A stretch of 47,483 bases of DNA from Prosthecobacter sp. Lineage in GTDB: Bacteria > Verrucomicrobiota > Verrucomicrobiia > Verrucomicrobiales > Verrucomicrobiaceae. The notes under the pieces are model-generated. The model searched no databases and was not told where the DNA came from. It worked only from the letters and a program-made list of their open reading frames with translations. The stretch covers positions 1 through 47,483 of the forward strand of contig NZ_JACSRD010000129.1 of the NCBI RefSeq assembly GCF_014879935.1, read 5' to 3'. A program made the translations under genes and the position numbers. Positions 6,991 to 16,323 of the stretch are shown one piece after another. Each line of letters opens with the position of its first letter. Position 1 is the first letter of the stretch.

Positions 6991-8421
6991 ATGATCACCT
7001 TTTCCCAACATCGCCGTCAGTTCCTGGGCCAGGCCAGTTGTGCCGCGGTGAGCTCCATTCCGGTGCTCAACACGCTGCTGAACCTCTCCTTTGCGGAAAA
7101 GATCTCCGCAGTCACCGCACCGACGAACAGCGACTATCGCGCCCTGGTCTGCGTCTTCCTCTCCGGGGGCAATGACAGCTTCAACATGCTCGTCCCGCGC
7201 GAGGCCTCCGCCTATGCGCAGTATCAAACCACTCGCTCAAACCTCGCTCTGGCACCCGGGTCACTCATCGACATCCATCCCACGGGCCAACCGACCTTCG
7301 CCGTGCATTCCGGCATGCCGGAGGTGGCAGCGCTCTTCGAGGCCGGAAACGCGGCTTTCGTGGCCAATGTCGGCACGCTCATCGAAGCGGTGCAGAATCG
7401 CACGCAGGTGAACACGCTCGCGAAGCAGCTTCCGCTCGGTCTTTACTCGCACTCGGATCAAATCGAGCAATGGCAGACCAGCATGCCGCACCAGCGTTCC
7501 GGCATCGGCTGGGCCGGCCGCACCGCGGATCTGCTCCAAGGACTTAATGCGAACGTGAAAGTGCCGATGAACATCTCCCTCGATGGCAGCAATGTGTGGC
7601 AGACGGGCAACAACGTGGCCGAGTATGCCATCACCACCGGCGGAGCCGTCGCATTACAGAACTACAAGTTTGGCTGGCAGCAGTATGACACCGGCAGCCA
7701 GGCGCTCAGCCAGGGTGTGGACAGCCAGCTCGCGCTGCAATACTCCAACGTGCTGATGCAGACCTTCAACACCCGCAAGAAGGCGGCGCTTGATGCCTAC
7801 GATGCCTTCACCACAGCGACTTCCGCCGCCTTGCCCGGCGGTGTCACCTTTCCCGGGACGTATGTCGGTTCACGCCTTCAAATGATCGCGAAGGCGATTC
7901 AAGGTCACGCGCATGCTGCGCTCGGGGCCGTCCGGCAGACCTTCTTCATCAACTTCGGCGGCTGGGACCATCACAGCGGCGTGCTGGGCTATCAGAGCCA
8001 GATGCTTCCCCAGGTCAGCGCGGCCATCGGCGCCTTCTACAATGCACTCACGGCCATGGGCATGCAGAACAACGTCACACTCTTCACCGCGTCGGACTTT
8101 GGCCGCACACTCACCAGCAACGGCCAGGGCAGCGACCACGCCTGGGGTGGCAACCAGCTCGTCGTCGGCGGTAGCGTGGCCGGCAAAAAGATCTACGGCC
8201 AGTTCCCCAGCCTCGCGTTGAATCCGCAAAGCGGTCCGGAACAGAACCCGCTCGACACCGGCAGCGGTCGCCTCATTCCCACGACGAGTTGCGACGAATT
8301 CTTCGCCGAGCTCGCCCTCTGGCTCGGCGTGTCGCCGACCGATCTGCCCCTCGTGCTGCCGAACATCGGCAACTTCTATTCGCCCGGCAGTTCCACCCCG
8401 CCCATCGGTTTCATGGCGTGA
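6991..8421 (+). CDS. DUF1501 protein, Tat-type signal
   Basis: This 476-residue protein has an N-terminal twin-arginine-like signal (HRRQFLGQASCAAVSS, R8-R9). The body shows DUF1501 hallmarks: LVCVFLSGGNDSFNMLVP near residue 50, NFGGWDHHSG and SDFGRTL in the C-terminal half. The fold of this family resembles alkaline phosphatase/sulfatase, but no activity is established. It is the usual partner of DUF1800 (3727-6321). Its TGA stop overlaps the ATG of a 38-codon remnant of a LuxR-type regulator (TGATG), so that remnant could be translated by coupling. Confidence 0.9.
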   Translation: MITFSQHRRQFLGQASCAAVSSIPVLNTLLNLSFAEKISAVTAPTNSDYRALVCVFLSGGNDSFNMLVPREASAYAQYQTTRSNLALAPGSLIDIHPTGQPTFAVHSGMPEVAALFEAGNAAFVANVGTLIEAVQNRTQVNTLAKQLPLGLYSHSDQIEQWQTSMPHQRSGIGWAGRTADLLQGLNANVKVPMNISLDGSNVWQTGNNVAEYAITTGGAVALQNYKFGWQQYDTGSQALSQGVDSQLALQYSNVLMQTFNTRKKAALDAYDAFTTATSAALPGGVTFPGTYVGSRLQMIAKAIQGHAHAALGAVRQTFFINFGGWDHHSGVLGYQSQMLPQVSAAIGAFYNALTAMGMQNNVTLFTASDFGRTLTSNGQGSDHAWGGNQLVVGGSVAGKKIYGQFPSLALNPQSGPEQNPLDTGSGRLIPTTSCDEFFAELALWLGVSPTDLPLVLPNIGNFYSPGSSTPPIGFMA

Positions 8422-8537
8422 TGACATCCAAGAACACCGTGCATCAGTACGTCAGCCGCATTTTGATGAAGCTGAAGGTCAGCGACCGTCTTCCGGCGAC
8501 TGCGAAGGCCATCCGACGCGGGCTGATGCAGGCGTAG
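8421..8537 (+). pseudogene. C-terminal remnant of a LuxR-type response regulator
   Basis: The 38 codons from ATG 8421 read MTSKNTVHQYVSRILMKLK and continue to RRGLMQA. They match the last ~36 residues of the response regulator at 1495-2109 (DTVKQHVSRILMKLKVNDRA...RRGLVQV) at about 75% identity. Only the last helices of the LuxR helix-turn-helix remain; receiver and linker are missing. The ATG shares its A with the stop of the DUF1501 gene. The TAG stop (8535-8537) lies inside the palindrome at 8534-8589. It is most simply a duplicated fragment or the 3' relic of a paralogue; a translated mini-protein is possible but lacks a full DNA-binding domain. Confidence 0.75.
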
Positions 8538-8589
8538 AACGAACTTCCAAGTTCGTTGGCCTCGAAACGAACTTGGAAGTTCGTTCTAC
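8534..8589. repeat. Nested palindrome, type gtagaacgaacttccaagtt
   Basis: Arms 8534-8557 and 8566-8589 are perfect 24-bp inverted repeats around an 8-base loop. Each arm is itself a palindrome (aacgaactt-cc-aagttcgtt), so the element can fold as one long hairpin or as two small ones. The first arm supplies the TAG stop codon of the LuxR remnant. No T-run follows, so it is more likely a REP-type element than a simple terminator, though it may stop transcription. Confidence 0.85.
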
Positions 8590-8656
8590 GTCGCCCCTCA
8601 CGAAAGTGGGGTGCCGGGAATGCTGAAAACAGGCCGCCATTCGCGTTCATAGGCGC

Positions 8657-11600
8657 ATGACTTCCCACCGAGTCCTATTCGCCCTTTCAGCCCTCTCCAT
8701 CCTGCCCGCCGCAGCGCAAAACGACAGCGGGGGCAATGACGCGTCTGACAAGCCTGCCTCCTCACCCGTGATGCAGTGGCGTTTTGATGATGGCGCGGAA
8801 CCGGGGCCACGTTCGCCGACGTATCCGAGCTTCTCCGAAACAAACAAGGCGCGGAAGTTTGATGTGAAATCGCCCATCAAGGTCGCTGACAGCCCGGAAC
8901 TGCGTTTTGGCCTGAATGAAACGATCACGCTGGAGGCCTGGGTGAAGGTCGCGGATGCCTCGGGCACGCCGTACATCATCGGGAAGGGCCGGCTCGGCAC
9001 GAAGGAGTTCGGCGCGAACAATCAAAACTACGCGTTCCGGCTTCAGCATGGCAAAGAGGGCTCGCAGATCGGTTTTTTGTTTCATAGCGCCGATGTGCCG
9101 GGCACAAAGGGCGACTGGCATCGCTGGTGGTCGAAGGACACGGTGCCCACGGCGGGCTGGCATCATGTGGCGGTGACTTACACCTACGGGAAGCCAAAAA
9201 GCATCAAAGGCTTCATCGACGGTCGCGAGACCGACGGCACCTGGGACATGGGCGGCGCGACGGATCGTGCGCCGGTGACCGATGGCGACGCGGTGGTGAT
9301 CGGCAATGGCTCGACGATGGCCGAATCGCACGCGTTTGAAGGCTGGCTCGATGATGTGGCCATTTATCGCGGCCCCATCGACACCGACGCGCTGAAGGCG
9401 AAGTATCAATTCATCCCGCCGCCTCCGCCGGTGGCGAAAAAAGACGTGCCCGCCGGTCGCGTGCTCGTGCAACTCGCCGAGGAAGGCATGCCCGACGCGA
9501 ACGCGTGGCCCAGCGAGCCGCCGAAGGTCGGCGAGACCTACACCGAGGACGTTTTCGGCTTCTTCGACGTGCCGCAGAAGTATGTGGAGACCGGTGTGCG
9601 CGGTGATCGCCATGTGCCGTTCCTTTTGCGTGCCGCAGCGAGCGTGACCTTCCCGAAAGGCAAGCATCGCCTGCTGCTGCGGGCCCGTGGAGCCACGAAT
9701 CTCTACATCGATGGCAAAAGCATGCTCAAGACGCCTTTCCCGCCGAAGGACAGCGACGGCCATCACCTCGTCGCCGATCAAAAGGACTACCTCGACCTCG
9801 GTCCCGACTTCCGCTTCGTGCCGCCGGGCAATCGCGAATCGTGGTGCGAATTCGAAGGCACCGGCAAACCGCAGTTCATCGTGCTGGAGACGCTCGTGGG
9901 CAGCTACGTCGGCAAATCCATCCGCCGGCCCGAACTCGGCGAAACGATCGTCGCGTGGTCGAAAGAAGGCTCGCAGAGCTGGCAGCTCATCTCCGCTGGC
10001 AAACGCAGCGTGCCTTACAACGACGCCGAATGGGCCGCGTATGAAAAAGAGCGCACCGCGCATTACGAAGTCGTGAATGACAAACGCCGCGCCGAACTCC
10101 GTGCAAAGTCCGATCCTTACTGGAAGACACGCCGCGATGCCGCGCAGCAGTGGCTGGCCAAAGCCGGCGATGTGAAGGTGCCCGAACTGCCCGCAGGCCT
10201 GCCGCGCCTCAATGACATCGACAACTTCATCGGCGCCACCATCGCCAAAGTGAAGTCGCAGACCTCGCATCAGGGCAGCGTGGACTTCTTCAAGCAAGTA
10301 CAGCCCATTCTCGAAACGAAGTGCCTCGAATGCCATCGCGGTGGCAAAGCCAAGGGCGATCTGCAACTCGACACACTCGCAGCTGCGATCAAGGGCGGCG
10401 AAAACGACGGCGCAGCCATCACACCCGGCAAACCCGACCACAGCGCCATCTTGAAGCGTGTCGTGTCCACTGACGAAGACGAGGTCATGCCACCCAAAGG
10501 GGCAAAACTCACCGCCGCCGAGGTCGAGGCGCTCACGACGTGGATCAAGGAAGGTGCCGTGTGGCCGGAAATCCGCGCCGATCGCACCGAAGTGACTTCA
10601 TTGACGGATGATCTGAGCTTTTTGCGCCGCGTGTATCTCGACGTCGTCGGCGTTCCGCCGTCGCTCGAAGAGATCGCGGCCTTCCAAAAGAATCCGGACC
10701 GCAAAGCGCTCATCGACAAAGTGCTCGCCGACCCTCGCTGGGCCGATCACTGGATGGGCTACTGGCAGGACGTGCTCGCGGAGAATCCGAACATCCTCAA
10801 TCCCACGCTGAACAATACCGGCCCCTTCCGCTGGTGGCTCTACGAATCGCTGCGTGACAACAAGCCGATGGACTTCTTCGTCACCGAATTGCTGCGCATG
10901 AAGGGCAGCGAGCGTCTCGGCGGGCCGGCTGGATTTGCCACCGCCTCGCAGAACGATGTGCCCATGGCCGCGAAGGGCACCATCATCGGCAGTGCCTTCC
11001 TCGGTGTCGAAATGAAGTGCGCCCGCTGCCACGATGCCCCCGCCGCGAAAAGCACGCAGGAGGACCTTTTCAAGATCGCCGCCATGCTGAACTCGAAGGA
11101 GATCGAGGTGCCGCTCACCAGCAGCGTGAACCCGGATCGATTCAAGATGACCGGCCGCAAGCCGCTCATCAGCATCACCCTCACCGTCGGCACCAAGGTG
11201 AAGCCGCAGTGGTCGCTCACCGAGTTCTGCGACGAGTCCGCCGCGAAGCTCGCCGAGCATCCCGACGACACCCGCGATCAACTCGCCGCCCTCATCACCG
11301 CACCGCAGAACGAACGCTTCTCGCAGGTCATGGCGAACCGTCTTTGGGCCCGCTACATGGGCCGCGGCATCGTCGATCCCGTCGCCGATTGGGAAAAGGG
11401 CAAACCTTCTCATCCCGAGCTGCTGAAATGGCTCGGTCGCGAGTTCGTGCGTGGCGGTTACGACATGAAACACCTCGCGCGGCTCATTTTGAACTCGCAC
11501 GCCTATCAACGCGCCACCGACACCGAATTGAAGGAAACCAGCCCGCTCTTCGCCTCGCCCGCACCGCGTCGTTTGATGGCCGAGCAGATCGTGGACGGCC

Positions 11601-12289
11601 TCTTCTCCGCCACCGGCAAGCCCTTCCGCACCGAAGAAGTCTGCCTCGACATCGACAACACCCGCGACCTCAAAAACGCCATCCACATGGGAAAACCTCG
11701 TCGTAGCTGGATGCTCACCAGCACCAGCAACGAGCGCGACCGCCCCAGCCTCAGCCTCCCGCGCATCCAGGCCGTCGGCGATGTCCTCAGCGCCTTCGGC
11801 TGGCGCGGTGCCCGTCAAGATCCCACCAGCGTCCGCGATCAAGCTCCGAACGTCCTCCAGCCCGCCATCATCAGCAACGGCACCGTCGGCGTCTGGCTCA
11901 CGAGACTCAGCGACGACCACGGAGTCACCCAACTCGCGCTGCAGAAGCAAACCGTCGATCAACTCGTCGATAACCTCTATTTGAAGCTCCTCACACGCTT
12001 GCCGACGAAGGAGGAGAAGGAGCTTTACGTGAAGCATCTCACGCCGGGGTATGAAACCCGCGGTCAGAAGTCAGAAGTGAGAAGTCAGACGTCCACTCGC
12101 TCGCGTGAAAAGTATGTGAGTTGGTCGAATCACCTCGACGCCGAAGCCACCCTCGTCCGCCAAGCCCAAGAAGCCGCCGCCCGCAAAGGCGAGCCGCCCA
12201 CCGCGAAGCTCAATCCCGAATGGCGTCAGCGCCTCGAAGACATCCTCTGGGCCATGCTGAACGCACCGGAGTGGGCATTTAGTCCGTGA
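8657..12289 (+). CDS. Secreted LamG-PSCyt1-DUF1549-DUF1553 protein
   Basis: This 1210-residue protein begins with a signal peptide ([21 protein letters not shown]). A concanavalin/LamG-like domain spans about 35-250 ([39 protein letters not shown]) and is followed by a beta-rich spacer. A PSCyt1 haem segment has CLECH at 556-560. DUF1549 (PSCyt2) lies at about 640-830 and contains a second CxxCH, CARCH, at 788-792; DUF1553 (PSD1) runs from about 880 to the end. Such proteins are characteristic of Planctomycetota-Verrucomicrobiota and are followed by a DUF1501 gene, as here 47 bases downstream. Two CxxCH motifs suggest covalent haem c and a periplasmic redox role. Residues ~1136-1145 are encoded by a heptanucleotide tandem repeat inserted in frame (12064-12091). 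Confidence 0.93.
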   Translation: MTSHRVLFALSALSILPAAAQNDSGGNDASDKPASSPVMQWRFDDGAEPGPRSPTYPSFSETNKARKFDVKSPIKVADSPELRFGLNETITLEAWVKVADASGTPYIIGKGRLGTKEFGANNQNYAFRLQHGKEGSQIGFLFHSADVPGTKGDWHRWWSKDTVPTAGWHHVAVTYTYGKPKSIKGFIDGRETDGTWDMGGATDRAPVTDGDAVVIGNGSTMAESHAFEGWLDDVAIYRGPIDTDALKAKYQFIPPPPPVAKKDVPAGRVLVQLAEEGMPDANAWPSEPPKVGETYTEDVFGFFDVPQKYVETGVRGDRHVPFLLRAAASVTFPKGKHRLLLRARGATNLYIDGKSMLKTPFPPKDSDGHHLVADQKDYLDLGPDFRFVPPGNRESWCEFEGTGKPQFIVLETLVGSYVGKSIRRPELGETIVAWSKEGSQSWQLISAGKRSVPYNDAEWAAYEKERTAHYEVVNDKRRAELRAKSDPYWKTRRDAAQQWLAKAGDVKVPELPAGLPRLNDIDNFIGATIAKVKSQTSHQGSVDFFKQVQPILETKCLECHRGGKAKGDLQLDTLAAAIKGGENDGAAITPGKPDHSAILKRVVSTDEDEVMPPKGAKLTAAEVEALTTWIKEGAVWPEIRADRTEVTSLTDDLSFLRRVYLDVVGVPPSLEEIAAFQKNPDRKALIDKVLADPRWADHWMGYWQDVLAENPNILNPTLNNTGPFRWWLYESLRDNKPMDFFVTELLRMKGSERLGGPAGFATASQNDVPMAAKGTIIGSAFLGVEMKCARCHDAPAAKSTQEDLFKIAAMLNSKEIEVPLTSSVNPDRFKMTGRKPLISITLTVGTKVKPQWSLTEFCDESAAKLAEHPDDTRDQLAALITAPQNERFSQVMANRLWARYMGRGIVDPVADWEKGKPSHPELLKWLGREFVRGGYDMKHLARLILNSHAYQRATDTELKETSPLFASPAPRRLMAEQIVDGLFSATGKPFRTEEVCLDIDNTRDLKNAIHMGKPRRSWMLTSTSNERDRPSLSLPRIQAVGDVLSAFGWRGARQDPTSVRDQAPNVLQPAIISNGTVGVWLTRLSDDHGVTQLALQKQTVDQLVDNLYLKLLTRLPTKEEKELYVKHLTPGYETRGQKSEVRSQTSTRSREKYVSWSNHLDAEATLVRQAQEAAARKGEPPTAKLNPEWRQRLEDILWAMLNAPEWAFSP
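12064..12091 (+). repeat. Heptanucleotide tandem repeat (tcagaag)4, inside a gene
   Basis: Four 7-bp units: tcagaag, tcagaag, tgagaag, tcagacg. They lie in frame in the DUF1553 part of the preceding gene and encode part of [11 protein letters not shown], which interrupts an otherwise family-like stretch just before the [11 protein letters not shown] segment. The unit length matches the (ttgaaac)4 arrays at 12299-12326 and 27315-27342. Confidence 0.75.
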
Positions 12290-12298
12290 TCTCATCTC

Positions 12299-12326
12299 TT
12301 GAAACTTGGAACCTGAAACTTGAAAC
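12299..12326 (+). repeat. Heptanucleotide tandem repeat (ttgaaac)4
   Basis: Four units in a row: ttgaaac, ttggaac, ctgaaac, ttgaaac. They occupy the short gap between the DUF1553 gene and the DUF1501 ATG at 12337. An inverted copy with the same unit and the same number of units is at 27315-27342, again directly upstream of a start codon. Confidence 0.8.
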
Positions 12327-12336
12327 TCATCCGACC

Positions 12337-13602
12337 ATGAAACGCCGCTCCTTCCTCACCTCCGCCGCCGCGCTCGGTGCATCGCCTTTGTTTGCCAATA
12401 CAACGCCTGTCCACACACCGAAGGGCAAGGCGGAGCATTGCATCTTCATCTGGCTCGGCGGTGGCATGGGGCAGATCGACACTTTTGACCCGAAGGACCT
12501 CGGGGAGAACCTCAGCAAGCCATCGAAGCCCGGGTCGCTCTACAATTCCATCGAGACCAGCGTGCCAGGCGTTCGACTCAGCGAGCATCTCGGCAAGACG
12601 GCGAAGCTGATGGAGCATGCAACGGTGATGCGCACGGTGAACCACCACGTCATCGACGAGCACGCGTTCGCGACGAATCTCGTGCACACGGGGCGCATGA
12701 TCTCCGGCAACGTGACCTATCCGAGCGTCGGTTCGATCATCGCGCATGAGCGTGGGGCGGCGGACAAGAATGTGCCGGCATATATTTTGATCGGCTATCC
12801 GAACGTCAGCCGTGGGCCGGGCTTTCTGGGTGCCAAGGCGGGCTACGTTTATCTCACGGACACTGAAACGGGCCCGGCGGGCTTCACGCGGCCGGACTTT
12901 GTCGATAATGACCGTGCAGCCGTGCGGCAGAAACTGCTGCAGCCCCTGATGGCGCGTGCCCTGAAGAGCAGCGCGGCGGCCGATTACCAGATGGCTCAGG
13001 AAGAGGCGCTGCGGCTCGCGGGACCGGGCTTCATGAAGCATTTCAACCTCAAGGAGGAGCCTGCGTCGCTGCGAAATGAGTATGGCGGTGAGTTTGGCCA
13101 GCGCTGCCTGCTTTCGCGTCGTCTGGTGCAGGTGGGCGTACGTTTCATCGAGGTGTCCCACAACCTCAATTTCATGAACGGCACGGGCTGGGACATTCAC
13201 AACGAAGGTTTCAAGAACCAGCACCTGCTCATCCAGGAACTCGACACGGCGCTCGCCGCGCTGATCCGCGACTTGAAGGACAAGAAGCTGCTCGACAAGA
13301 CGCTCATCGTCGTCGCCACCGAATTCGGCCGTCCTCCGGAGTTCGATGGCCGCGGCGGTCGTGGGCATCAGGGAACAGCGTTTTCCATGGTTCTGGCCGG
13401 TGGCGGTTTGAATCACCGTGGCGCGTATGGCGTGACCGACGAGCTCGCGAAGAAGCCGGTGGAGAACCCGGTCTCGCTTGTTGATTTCCACGCGACCATC
13501 CACGCCGCGATGGGCATTGATCCGGGGCATGAGCTCATGGACGGCAGCCGCCCTGTGCCGATCACAGATGGTGGCAAGGCGGTGGCAGCGTTGTTCGGCT
13601 GA
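12337..13602 (+). CDS. DUF1501 protein, Tat-type signal
   Basis: This 421-residue protein starts [20 protein letters not shown], a twin-arginine-like export signal. DUF1501 features are [19 protein letters not shown] near residue 35, [11 protein letters not shown] in the middle, and [12 protein letters not shown] with [13 protein letters not shown] towards the C-terminus. It is the usual downstream partner of the DUF1549/DUF1553 protein ending at 12289. A GTG codon at 12286 would add 17 residues, but these are encoded by the heptanucleotide repeat and would hide the export signal, so the ATG at 12337 is chosen. Enzymatic role unknown; fold relation to the sulfatase/phosphatase group is family knowledge. 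Confidence 0.92.
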   Translation: MKRRSFLTSAAALGASPLFANTTPVHTPKGKAEHCIFIWLGGGMGQIDTFDPKDLGENLSKPSKPGSLYNSIETSVPGVRLSEHLGKTAKLMEHATVMRTVNHHVIDEHAFATNLVHTGRMISGNVTYPSVGSIIAHERGAADKNVPAYILIGYPNVSRGPGFLGAKAGYVYLTDTETGPAGFTRPDFVDNDRAAVRQKLLQPLMARALKSSAAADYQMAQEEALRLAGPGFMKHFNLKEEPASLRNEYGGEFGQRCLLSRRLVQVGVRFIEVSHNLNFMNGTGWDIHNEGFKNQHLLIQELDTALAALIRDLKDKKLLDKTLIVVATEFGRPPEFDGRGGRGHQGTAFSMVLAGGGLNHRGAYGVTDELAKKPVENPVSLVDFHATIHAAMGIDPGHELMDGSRPVPITDGGKAVAALFG

Positions 13603-13643
13603 GCGCCGCGCAACTCAGGAGCCCCGAGAAGGTCGCAAACATA

Positions 13644-13665
13644 AACGCGCATTCATCTGCGCGTT
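13644..13665 (+). terminator. Hairpin after DUF1501 gene
   Basis: A 7-bp perfect stem (aacgcgc / gcgcgtt) with an 8-base loop lies 41 bases after the DUF1501 stop. No clear T-run follows, so it is only a possible terminator. Confidence 0.3.
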
Positions 13666-13727
13666 CAGGATGTGTTTAGCCACACGGGATTTTCATGACC
13701 ACAGGCAGTTCAGCCTGCTCCCCGGCC

Positions 13728-14927
13728 ATGAACCTCCCCCGCACCTCCTCCCTGCGTTCCCTTTTCACTGCTGCTGCCCTCGCGGCATTCACTCCACCGC
13801 CAGCATCCGCTGAAGGCATCGGCATCGAGCCACCTTACACGGACTTTCATGTTCCCAGCACACTCGCAGGGCAGTCCTATGCCGCACGCATCTGGGACGA
13901 TCTGCAAAGGCGGAAAGACGCGCTGCTTCCAATCACGCTCGGTGCCTGGCACTGGTGGCGCATCCCGACCGGCGGTCCAGGCAGCGATGGCTACGGTTCA
14001 TCGTCACTTCCTGGCACCTACTATTACTACCTGATGCTCGATCCGTGGTGGGAGACAGGCCACGAAGCGATCCAACGCGTCGGGTTGCACACCGAACTGC
14101 GGTCTCGTGAAGAGAATGCCTTTCGCGGCTCCAACGACGCTCTTGTCTGGCTGTTTGAGATGTATGCGTGGGCAAGCACACCGGTGGGCGTGTTCAAGGC
14201 GGGCCAGATCCGACGCAAGTTCGGCATCGACTGGGATGGCAGCTTCTACGGCAATGTCGCCTACTACGACGGCTTCAAGCTGAACTCCGACATCGGTGTC
14301 TCGTGGGAACGCACCTTCTGGATCAAACCAAAGTTCAGCATCGATGCGCATGCCCAGTTCTTCCTTCGCGAGGACGGCATCAGCTCCGGTCTCGTCGGTG
14401 CCGATTCGGAGAGCACCTCCGTGTTTCGTCTGCAAAACAACGCCGTCTTCCGCATCGTGCCCACGTGGTGGTTCAGCCCCACCTCCAGCCTCGCGCTCGG
14501 CCTTTCCGCCTCCATCGGGCAGATGAAGGCCCGAAACGCCGCGCTCAGCGATCACGCGTTCTCGGCCTGGGGTGTCGATCTCACTTACACGCGGGGCAGA
14601 TTCAAGGCTTACGTCGAGGTTTTGCAACGCAATGGCGCTGTGAATCCTGTGCGTTACGTCTCCGGAGGCATGAGTTCACAGACCACTGACTTCATCGTCG
14701 GCCTCAGTTACATCACCGGCCCGGTCACCTGGCGTGCGGCGTATTCGGCAGGCTTTGACCAAAATCCGGGCGGCCACCAGCAAATGTATGTTCCGGGTGC
14801 CACGATTGCGATCACGAAGAACATCGATCTCTACCTCGAATACGTGTTCTGGCGTGTCGCCGCCACCGGAGCCAGTGCCGTCACCTTTGAAAACGGCTTC
14901 CAGGTTGCGCTCAATTGGCGCTTTTGA
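13728..14927 (+). CDS. Putative outer-membrane beta-barrel (porin-like) protein
   Basis: This 399-residue protein has a signal peptide (MNLPRTSSLRSLFTAAALAA, cleavage probably after PPPASA). The mature part is rich in aromatic residues, with alternating hydrophobic strands (GTYYYYLMLD, VGVFKAGQIRRKFGIDW, IDLYLEYVFWRVA), and it ends in a strand with terminal Phe (FQVALNWRF). These are marks of an outer-membrane beta-barrel recognised by the BAM machinery. I cannot assign a porin family or substrate. An upstream in-frame ATG at 13695 exists, but the start at 13728 gives the better signal peptide. The DUF1080 gene follows 35 bases downstream on the same strand, so co-transcription is possible. 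Confidence 0.65.
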   Translation: MNLPRTSSLRSLFTAAALAAFTPPPASAEGIGIEPPYTDFHVPSTLAGQSYAARIWDDLQRRKDALLPITLGAWHWWRIPTGGPGSDGYGSSSLPGTYYYYLMLDPWWETGHEAIQRVGLHTELRSREENAFRGSNDALVWLFEMYAWASTPVGVFKAGQIRRKFGIDWDGSFYGNVAYYDGFKLNSDIGVSWERTFWIKPKFSIDAHAQFFLREDGISSGLVGADSESTSVFRLQNNAVFRIVPTWWFSPTSSLALGLSASIGQMKARNAALSDHAFSAWGVDLTYTRGRFKAYVEVLQRNGAVNPVRYVSGGMSSQTTDFIVGLSYITGPVTWRAAYSAGFDQNPGGHQQMYVPGATIAITKNIDLYLEYVFWRVAATGASAVTFENGFQVALNWRF

Positions 14928-14962
14928 ACAAGCCGCCGCCTTCATCGCGTTATCACACGCGC

Positions 14963-16156
14963 ATGAAACCCACCACGCTGCTCGCCGCACTCTCGCTTTC
15001 GCTCACTCTTGCCAACGCCGCCGATGAAGAAGGCTTTGTGCCCATGTTCAACGGCAAGGATCTCAGTGGTTGGGTGAATGCGAACTGCGCCCCGGAGACG
15101 TGGAGCATCAAGGACGGCGTCATTCATTGCACCGGCCTCCCCACGGGCGCACTGCGCACCGAGAAGCAGTATGAGAACTTCATCCTGGAGTGCGAATGGC
15201 GACACCTCACCAGCGGTGGCAATTCCGGCGTCTTCATCTGGGGCAGCCCCATCTCCGCGCCCGGCGTGCCCTTCCTGCGCGGCATCGAGGTCCAGGTGCT
15301 CGACCACGGCTACATGAAGCATGCCGATCCGAAAAAACCACGCTGGTTCACCACGCACGGCGATGTCTTCCCCATCCACGGCGCCACCATGGAGCCGCAT
15401 GGCGACCACAGCGGCCAGCGCAGCTTTCCCAGCGAGGAACGCAGCAAATCCTCGCCCGAATGGAACCATTACCGCATCACTGGCAACAACGGCACGCTCA
15501 CGCTCGCCGTGAACGGCAAGGTCGTCAGCGGCGGCGACAAATGCTTCTGGCGCAAAGGCTACCTCGCCCTCGAGTCCGAAGGCGCTCCGGTCGAATTCCG
15601 CAACGTCCGCATCAAGGAACTGCCCTCCACCGGTGCCACCGCCGCTGATTCAGCGCCGCTCGATCAAGGCTGGAAGCATCTCTACAACGGCCTCGACTTT
15701 CGCGGCTGGAAAGTCCCCGCCGGAGCCGAAGCGAAATGGAAAACCTCCAACTGGAACCTCAAACTCGAATCCACCGACGGCAAACTCGGCGAACCGCTGT
15801 GGAGCGAGGCCGAACTCGGCGATGGCGAGTTCATCGCCGACTTCCAAATCCTCAAGACTGCTGATCTGAACAAGGACTACGTCGGTCTCTGCGTACGCGG
15901 TAATCCTGATCCCGTCGTCATCATCGGCGCTGGCGACGCCCCCATCGTCTTCGGCCCCGACAAGGTGAAACTCGGCAAATGGTATCGCGTCCGCCTCAAA
16001 CTCGATGGCAACAAGGCCACTGCCACTCTCACCGAACCGCAGGACGCCAATCCACAAACCGCCGAAGGACTCATCAAAGGCAGCGCCAAAGGCCCCGTCG
16101 GTCCCGCCGACCTCGGCCAGCCCGTGACTTTCGCGAACTTCTTCATTCACGAATAG
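14963..16156 (+). CDS. Secreted protein with two DUF1080 (3-keto-disaccharide hydrolase type) domains
   Basis: This 397-residue protein has a signal peptide (MKPTTLLAALSLSLTLANA). The first DUF1080 domain begins FVPMFNGKDLSGW (residues ~26-215) with WSIKDGVIHC, NFILECEWRH and GNSGVFIWG. A second, more divergent copy begins with HLYNGLDFRGWKV at about 236 and runs to the end. DUF1080 has a concanavalin-like fold, and members are annotated as 3-keto-disaccharide hydrolases; the activity of this protein is inferred. The ATG at 14963 is chosen for the signal peptide. It ends 4 bases before a 27-bp inverted repeat and faces the convergent prolyl oligopeptidase. Confidence 0.9.
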   Translation: MKPTTLLAALSLSLTLANAADEEGFVPMFNGKDLSGWVNANCAPETWSIKDGVIHCTGLPTGALRTEKQYENFILECEWRHLTSGGNSGVFIWGSPISAPGVPFLRGIEVQVLDHGYMKHADPKKPRWFTTHGDVFPIHGATMEPHGDHSGQRSFPSEERSKSSPEWNHYRITGNNGTLTLAVNGKVVSGGDKCFWRKGYLALESEGAPVEFRNVRIKELPSTGATAADSAPLDQGWKHLYNGLDFRGWKVPAGAEAKWKTSNWNLKLESTDGKLGEPLWSEAELGDGEFIADFQILKTADLNKDYVGLCVRGNPDPVVIIGAGDAPIVFGPDKVKLGKWYRVRLKLDGNKATATLTEPQDANPQTAEGLIKGSAKGPVGPADLGQPVTFANFFIHE

Positions 16157-16160
16157 CGCC

Positions 16161-16322
16161 GGGAGCGCGGCTCTCCGAAGCCGCTGCAGGTCGTCTGCAT
16201 GGTGCATATGTTTGACTACCAATGAGGCCGCAAACACGGTGATCGTCGATGCGACGAGGCATTGAGTAGCGCGGAGTGCGACTTGTTGATGGCGCGCAGC
16301 GGCTTCGGAGAGCCGCGCTCCC
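16161..16322. repeat. 162-bp element with perfect 27-bp terminal inverted repeats
   Basis: Arms 16161-16187 (gggagcgcggctctccgaag and seven more bases) and 16296-16322 are exact inverted repeats of 27 bp, enclosing 108 bases without a gene. The element exactly fills the space between two convergent genes: 4 bases from the stop of the DUF1080 gene and 1 base from the stop of the peptidase gene. It resembles a miniature inverted-repeat element; it may also act as a bidirectional transcription end. Confidence 0.85.
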
Positions 16323-16323
16323 A

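Noticed and set aside
10598-12037. Long minus-strand open frames opposite the DUF1549/DUF1553 gene
   Set aside because: Translations are low-complexity and overlap a gene with complete domain motifs on the other strand.
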